A stretch of DNA of 15,344 nt. It comes from Phellopilus nigrolimitatus. Its lineage: Eukaryota > Basidiomycota > Agaricomycetes > Hymenochaetales > Hymenochaetaceae. A model generated the notes under the pieces. The model was given only the letters and a program-made list of their open reading frames with translations. It ran no database searches and was not told the origin of the DNA. Position numbers and translations under genes: made by a program. Location of the stretch: contig JAJOHG010000527.1 in NCBI GenBank assembly GCA_021029095.1, forward strand, positions 1 through 15,344. The letters are read 5' to 3'. Shown here piece after piece: positions 9,600 to 15,344 of the stretch (position 1 is the first letter of the stretch; each line of letters begins with the position of its first letter).

Positions 9600-10078
9600 T
9601 GAGACACGTCAACGGTCGAAGACACACTCACACGATAGAAAAGGCCAAGATAAAAGTCTGGGAGCGCGCTGTTCTCACGGGACTATGTGATTTCAGTTCA
9701 GCAAGAGGCCTATTGAGTCTCCAGAGTTGAAGATCATGTCGACTACTCTCGCAGACGCGGCAGCCATATTGCCTTCCAAAAAGGTTGTAGCGATATTTAT
9801 CACGGAATCTTCAACATTCACATTCAATCATAATTGGTTCAGGGAAAAAAAAATACACACAGTAATATATCACTTCCTTCAGTCAGTGATAAAAGGGTCC
9901 TTAGCCACTCCGATTGTTTGGTTGTCTTTCTTTTTCTTACTTGCCGGTATTTCTGTTTCCGAAAGGTGTCGTGGATGTAGTGCCACGGGAGTTGCCGAGA
10001 ATGTAGAACAGCCTGTGCAAGCGTTCCTCACGACCGTATACCGGCCAGCGTGAAGGTCCCAAGTCTCAAGGTCAAGGG
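9600..10078. promoter_or_regulatory. RGD1: Upstream region of the RhoGAP gene
   Basis: This region separates the tentative minus-strand gene from the RhoGAP start and probably holds its promoter and leader. It contains pyrimidine-rich tracts (about 9920-9950). A possible alternative first exon lies at 9736-9783 (MSTTLADAAAILPSKK): splicing from 9784 to an acceptor at 10006 would join it in frame to the ATG at 10079. I see no TATA box that I would defend. Confidence 0.3.
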
Positions 10079-12953
10079 ATGGCAGCAGCCGCCATGGTCT
10101 CTTCTGCGACGAGCCACATGCCTGACGACCACTACACTTCATCGTCCTGGGACTATGTCGACAACGCTCCAGGCATATCCCCAACAACAAGCCAGGCTTC
10201 TCATTCGCAACTGCGCCGTCCATCGATGTCTTCCACGCCCTCGGCGAAGGATCAGGGCTCTAGCAAGGGTTCTTTGGCTTCCGGAACATCGCCTCCGACA
10301 GCGCCGTCAAAATCTGTTTCGCCACCCCCGCGTTCCAGTCTCGATTCCTCGACCAAGTTATCGGCGCCACCGACGACATGGAGGGAGAGCCTGACCGCGT
10401 TGGAAAGCCGTGACACAGTGTCTACTGCTGCTGGGGAAGCGTTACAGCTAGTTGAGCCAACATTTGACGAGAACGTGCTCAGGGCATTATGCGATATGGA
10501 CGTGAGTTCTCAACATTCATCCATATTCTCCGTTCGAACTACTCATACCATATGCGAAGTGTGGTGTCCCTCTACTTCTCGATCGAATTAAACAAAGCAT
10601 GGTTTCTTGTCGAGTAAGCTTATGATATTAACTTTACCTGTGCGTCGAAATAAACCACTTTCTACTAAGGAAACGTCAGTTTTCTTCAAGAAACGAGCTG
10701 TGCTCGAAGAAGAGTACGGCCGAAGTATGCAGAAATTGGCCAAGTCAACTTCCGAGGTGTATTCCATGAATGACGGGAAAGCAGGGTATGCTACCTTTCT
10801 TTGTAACCGGGATAAATGCTGACCTAAGATTCACAGATCTTTCGTCAGTTCATGGCAGTCGAGCATGAAGATTCATGAAACGATGGCTGAGAATCGAATA
10901 CGATTTGCTCAGCGACTAAACGAGATGAGTGAAGATCTAGCTACTCTAGCGAAGGAGGTAGACAAGAACCGCAAGCAAGTGAGTAGAATGTACTTCCCTC
11001 TAATGACTGGACTTGCTCATCAATAGCGGTTTTCAGACTAAGGAGCTCGCCACACGGTATGAACGTAGCCTACAAGAGTCAGAAGTGACTATGGAAAAGA
11101 GCAAGGCGCGCTTTGACATGACAGCTGAGGAGCTGGAGCGGGTGTTGGTGGCTAAGGAAGGAGAGAGTATGAAGGACACGGCTATGCGATCTCCAGGAGC
11201 AGGAGGAGGTGGGAAGAGGGCGTTGGGCAAGGCTGTTCAGAAAGGAGGACTCCTTCTCAAAGGCAAAAACCCTCAAAATGTATGCCCCCTTTCTTCGCAT
11301 GCTGGACGCTTAACGGGCTGAGACCCCCATTTTCTTGCGTTCACGTAGATTCAGAGACAAGAAGATGACGTGAGGGCACGCATGTCGACGGCATCTGATG
11401 TATTTCGGAAAGCTGTTCTGGACACACAGTCTATGCGCCAGGAATACTTTAACTTCCAGCTACCGCGTATTCTTCGTGTGATTAGAGTTTTTTTCCCAGT
11501 TCTTTTCTAACTGCTTTCGGGACTGACGATCCCTGTCAAACAGGCTCTGAAAGAATGTGCGGACGAGATCGACTTGGGGACTCAGTATCACCTTACTCGA
11601 TATGCATACTTATTCGAGACCATCGTATTGAGCGACGGGACTACACTTGCTCCACCCGCTGATGATGGTTTGTCAACGAGATTTTCTGATTTTCAACATC
11701 GAGCTTCGATTGCTTACATTTCGCTCAGGGCCTGGCCTCAAAGCGACAATTGAGTTTATTGACAACCGAACAGACTTCAAGACCTACATGCAAAACTATG
11801 CATATGCGCATGGAGGGCAGGCGCAACGTGGACCAAGAAGGGATGGACCATGGGAAGAAGGATTTGTGAGTGGCCCCTCATTCTGTCTAATATTCCGGAC
11901 CTTATCACCGCCTCTGTGGTCTCGCATCAGCTTCCTCCTTTACCAACATACAACAACGAAAAAGTGTATTCTAACGCAGCCGCCAATGCCTCGACGGCGT
12001 CGGGGACTACCGCTAATTCTAATGGACAACAGCAGCATGTTCCGGACAAGGGGCGTCCTACGTTTGGCGTAGATTTGGCGGAGCAGATGCTACGGGACAA
12101 TGTCGAGATTCCACCCATCATGGAGAAATGCTGCTCGGCCATCGAGAAGTACGGGCTTACTTCGCAGGGTATTTACAGGATTAGCGGGACTATTACCAAA
12201 GTGCTGAAGCTCAAAGAGCGGCTTGACAAAGGAAAGCCGTATTTAACCGCTTCGCATATCACGTTTATTGATTTCCTTTCTTTTCAAAAATCAACTGAAA
12301 ACAGACATCGACACGGTTAATCTCGACGCTGAGGAGTGGTCATCTGATATCAATAACGTCGCGAGTGTTCTGAAGCTCTGGCTGCGGGAGCTTCCTGATC
12401 CTCTGTTCACGCAAGCGCTGCATCAAGGCTTTATCGACGCCGCGAGTATGTATGATTCTTCTCCTTATGGACCTGGACGAAGCTGACACGATTGGAAAGA
12501 AATTGACAACGACAGGTTACGGCACATCCGACTGCATGAACGGGTGAACGATCTCCCCGATCCCAATTACGCATCGCTGAAGTTCTTTCTGGGACACCTG
12601 TACAAGTACGCCGCATTTGCTGCGAATGGAAAAGTGATAGCTAAAGGCGTGCTTCCAGGATTGTACAGCACGAAGCACAGAACGCCATGTCCATCTCCAA
12701 CATCGCCATCGTGTTCGGACCGACGCTTTTCGGGCTTCCTTCTGGGCCTGCTGCGGGGGCCGGCGGTCCTGCCTCACAGCAGCAGATGGCGCAGGCAGTG
12801 AACGGGATGGCGGATGCTGCATTCCAGAACAAGGTAAGCTTTTCGTTGGTTGAGCCGAATACGCCATTTGCTTATCATCACGCCGTTCAGGCTGTCGAAA
12901 CGATTTTGGAGCACTACACTGATATATTTATTGACGAGAACGAAGAGACGTGA
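10079..12953 (+). CDS. RGD1: F-BAR + RhoGAP domain protein, Rgd1-like, 13 exons
   Basis: This is a Rho GTPase-activating protein that binds curved plasma membrane. Yeast Rgd1 acts on Rho3/Rho4 in polarity and stress signalling. The exons are 10079-10501, 10560-10613, 10670-10785, 10837-10978, 11037-11279, 11349-11477, 11544-11667, 11729-11865, 11931-12231, 12305-12445, 12500-12605, 12659-12833 and 12891-12953 (2154 bases, 717 aa). A Ser/Pro/Thr-rich tail precedes the F-BAR at about 130-395, which starts FDENVLRALCDMD-CGVPLLL and includes FFKKRAVLEEEYGRSMQKLA. RhoGAP spans about 501-705, with arginine finger R539 (GIYRISGT), K580/R584 (LKLWLRELPDPL) and N653 (SNIAIVFGPTLF). There is no DEP domain, which favours Rgd1 over Rgd2. 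Intron 9 (12232-12304) must begin GA, not GT, to keep the domain in frame; the other introns are GT...AG, 51-69 bases. An in-frame ATG at 10094 has a better start context (GCCGCCATGG). Confidence 0.95.
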
Positions 12954-13468
12954 CGCCCGTCTGTGCTCTCTGTCTTCGCCCTCCGGACCTGCTACGCCCC
13001 CTCTCAGTTCCTTCATGGTTCATGGTTGTTATATTTTCTCACGGATACCCGCATGCTGTACTCCAATTCTGCTCTTCGAAGAGGATCACCGGTCTTGTAA
13101 AGATTATTATTTTTTTCATCTTGGACCACATACCCTCATTATTTTCTTTTCTTTTATGTCGGGTCCGCAGTCTGTGACGTGGGGATCCCACGTGTATTTC
13201 TCTCGGAATAGCAGTTCGAGCGAACAACATACCTCTACATTATCGCAGTCATTATCTCTATCAGCCTATGTTGTGTAATTCTAACGCCAAGTTGAGGACG
13301 CTGTGAGGGAATTTGTGAGCTTAAGCCTCGGATGACGAGGGTGGTCTGCTGATGCCTTTTTGAATGAGCATGTCTGAGGAATATCGGAAAAAATAAAGAT
13401 ACGGAGCTACATCAATACATTAGCACAATCGCCCTATACCCGAAAGAGTCAGAAAAGAACAAGCTCGT
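12954..13468. other. Convergent intergenic region, shared 3' ends
   Basis: The RhoGAP gene ends at 12953 and the F-box gene, on the other strand, ends at 13469, so this stretch holds both 3' untranslated regions. It is T-rich (for example about 13105-13150). It contains a near-palindrome ACGTGGGGATCCCACGT at 13177-13193 and an AATAAA on the plus strand near 13393. I see no coding or RNA gene. Confidence 0.5.
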
Positions 13469-14635
13469 TCAATGGAGAGCCGTCTGGCCTCCGGGCGTCC
13501 AATTCCCATCAGGCACGCATTCCCAGTCGGTGCCGGAGGGGAACTTGACGCGGCGGAGGGAGGGGCAGACGCCGGCCCAGGCTGTGCAGAGGGAGAGCTC
13601 TTCGACCTCATTGTGAACGCCGACGATGCCGTCGACGCTAGTCGGTGAGAGGTCGAGCTGTGCGAGGCTCTGGAACGCACCGAGCACCTGCGTGAGCGCG
13701 GAGAGGAGCATCTTGAATGAAAATTGGTTGGTATCGCGAAGTCAGTCAATTCTCCGGGACGGCAGGATGACGCGAGAATGCGATGGGCGCGGACTGACCA
13801 TGCCGGAGAAGGTGAAGTGCAGGGTGTGGCGCAGGGCGAGGCGCATGCGGAGGGTCTCGAGGGCGGTGAGGTGCTTCGAGATGGTGAGGAGCTGGGTCGG
13901 GGTGACGGAGAGGGCGCTGAGGTCGAGGCGGCGGATGGGGCGGGAGCTGCAGGCGCAGGCGCGGAGGACGGGCGCGGTGGGCTCGTGGCCGCTGAGGGCG
14001 AGGGCGGAGACGGGCCGGCCGGGGAGGAGGGCGGCGGCGCAGCGGGCGTCGCCGCGGAAGGACGCGAGGCGCGGGAGGTCGTGCGGGGCGAGGGCGAGCG
14101 GGCGGCGGTGGTCGGGGAGGTGGAGGTGCTCGAGGGCGGGCTGGGCGCGCAGGACGGCCTCGACGGGGGCGTCGGGGGGCCCGCCGAGGGCGAGGCGGCG
14201 GAGGCGGCAGGGCGCGCCGGCGAGGAGGGCGTCGAACGCGGCGGGGAAGCCGGCGAGGTGCAGCTCGAGGGCGTCGATGTGCGGGGCGGCGCGCAGGAGG
14301 GCGCGCAGGGCGGGTGCGACGTGCGGGGCGAGAGGGTAGGGGAGGTGGGCGGCGGCGCGGTCGCGGGACCAGCGGACGGCGAGGCGGCGGATGCACGCGG
14401 CGAGGTGGGGGCGGCGGGCGACGGCGGCGCAGCAGGCGAGGGTCTGGCGGGGCGCGACGGGGGCGGCGGGGATGCTGTCGACGGGCTCGGAGATGACGAT
14501 GGCGCTGTAGAGGAGGCGCTCTGCGAGGAGCTGGAGGCGGCGGGAGACGCGGACGAGGGCGGCGAGGGCGGGCGGGGGGAGGTAGGCGAAGACGGTGGTG
14601 AGGGACTCGTTAGGGAGGGAGAGAAGGAGGGCCAT
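13469..14635 (-). CDS. F-box protein, 359 aa, 2 exons, very GC-rich
   Basis: This is probably a substrate-recognition subunit of an SCF (Skp1-cullin-F-box) ubiquitin ligase; the substrate is unknown. The exons are 14635-13799 (279 codons) and 13711-13469 (80 codons plus TGA). The 87-base intron (GTCAGT...TTCAAG) is in phase 0. The N-terminus, residues 5-44, fits an F-box: LPNESLTTVFAYLPPPALAA followed by LVRVSRRLQLL...LLYSAIVI. The middle is rich in Leu, Ala, Arg and Pro, with leucine-rich-repeat-like spacing (LRRLALGG, LEHLHLPD, IRRLDLSALSVTP). The end, CPSLRRVKFPSGTDWEC, is a motif typical of Agaricomycete F-box proteins, as I recall. The start context ACAAATGGCC is good. Exon 1 is far richer in G+C than its neighbours, leaving several other frames open by composition alone. 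The gene is convergent with the RhoGAP gene and in tandem with histone H3. Confidence 0.8.
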
Positions 14636-14947
14636 TTGTGAGTGGGGAGATAGCGCGCAAGCATAGTAGTACTTGTGGCTGCTCGGCTCCGAAAGTTGCC
14701 TCGAGATTTCTCCACCTAATTCACTCTGCGTACGTCATCACTTCCGTGATTACCCACGCTTCCCACGCCCGTGAGCTACCAAAGTCAAAAGAGCCAAACC
14801 CTTCTCGCGCCCGTCCAACGCTCCAGACCCTCGACGCCATGAGAAGATGCAAATGAAGATTCACATTACAATGATAGCCTAGCGCCAGACGTTATACATT
14901 AAATACAATACAGCAGCTAATAAACACACGACCCATGAGAAAATAGA
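14636..14947. promoter_or_regulatory. F-box promoter and histone H3 3' flank
   Basis: Both neighbours are on the minus strand, so this 312-base gap holds the 3' untranslated region of H3 (right) and the promoter of the F-box gene (left). Base composition falls sharply from the GC-rich F-box exon to ordinary sequence. No metazoan-type histone stem-loop is evident, as expected for fungi, whose histone mRNAs are polyadenylated. Confidence 0.4.

Positions 14948-15344
<397 letters not shown>

Noticed and set aside
9727..10053. 108-codon plus-strand ORF just upstream of the RhoGAP gene
   Set aside because: Only its first 16 codons look coding, and I considered them as a possible first exon. The rest is low-complexity, lysine- and phenylalanine-rich sequence spanning likely leader or intron.
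12544..12867. Overlapping frames on both strands within the RhoGAP 3' half
   Set aside because: They are shadows of the RhoGAP exons in other frames.
13177..13193. ACGTGGGGATCCCACGT near-palindrome
   Set aside because: It is short and imperfect, and it lies in the convergent 3' region. It could be chance and I cannot tie it to a regulator.
13724..14641. 305-codon Gly/Glu/Ala-rich frame on the plus strand, with other long frames on both strands
   Set aside because: It is antisense to the F-box exon and open only because the region is so GC-rich. It has low complexity and no domain, while the minus frame has an F-box start and a phase-consistent intron.

Overview
The window looks like nuclear DNA of a filamentous basidiomycete, most likely an Agaricomycete. 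The genes are split by many very short introns (about 50-70 bases, GT...AG, with CTNAC/CTGAC-like branch sites). The recognisable proteins are eukaryotic and fungal in type: a nuclear-pore subunit, an F-BAR/RhoGAP protein, an F-box protein and histone H3. All coordinates and splice sites were derived by hand from reading frames, intron phase and conserved protein motifs. No alignment or database search was run.

Layout. Positions 1-637 (minus) hold weak evidence for an unrecognised gene running off the left edge. Positions 700-846 are a long imperfect palindrome (fold-back or MITE-like element). About 850-3150 has no gene I can recognise, only a 39-residue hydrophobic ORF on the minus strand. 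Positions 3312-6087 (plus) carry a ten-exon NUP85 gene (754 aa), a scaffold subunit of the nuclear-pore Y complex. The 4 kb to its right is sparse. It contains a short spliced gene for a 73-residue protein with eight cysteines (7801-8133, plus), with a TATA box and a 5'-UTR intron, and a tentative four-exon unrecognised gene on the minus strand (8469-9390). Positions 10079-12953 (plus) hold a thirteen-exon F-BAR + RhoGAP gene of the Rgd1 type (717 aa). Positions 13469-14635 (minus) hold a very GC-rich two-exon F-box gene convergent with it. The right edge (14948-15344, minus) is the 3' part of a histone H3 gene.

The genes do not form a pathway. NUP85 (nuclear pore), the RhoGAP (Rho signalling, polarity, membrane curvature), the F-box protein (ubiquitin ligase adaptor) and H3 (nucleosome) are ordinary neighbours. 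The points most worth checking are: (1) three single-base deletions, all in G/C-rich positions, in an otherwise perfectly conserved histone H3; (2) an RhoGAP intron that restores the conserved frame only with a GA...AG boundary, its GT alternative truncating the GAP domain; (3) the small Cys-rich gene, whose exons are too short to stand out as ORFs; (4) the palindrome; (5) the tentative minus-strand gene at 8469-9390. I saw no clearly novel multi-gene system.
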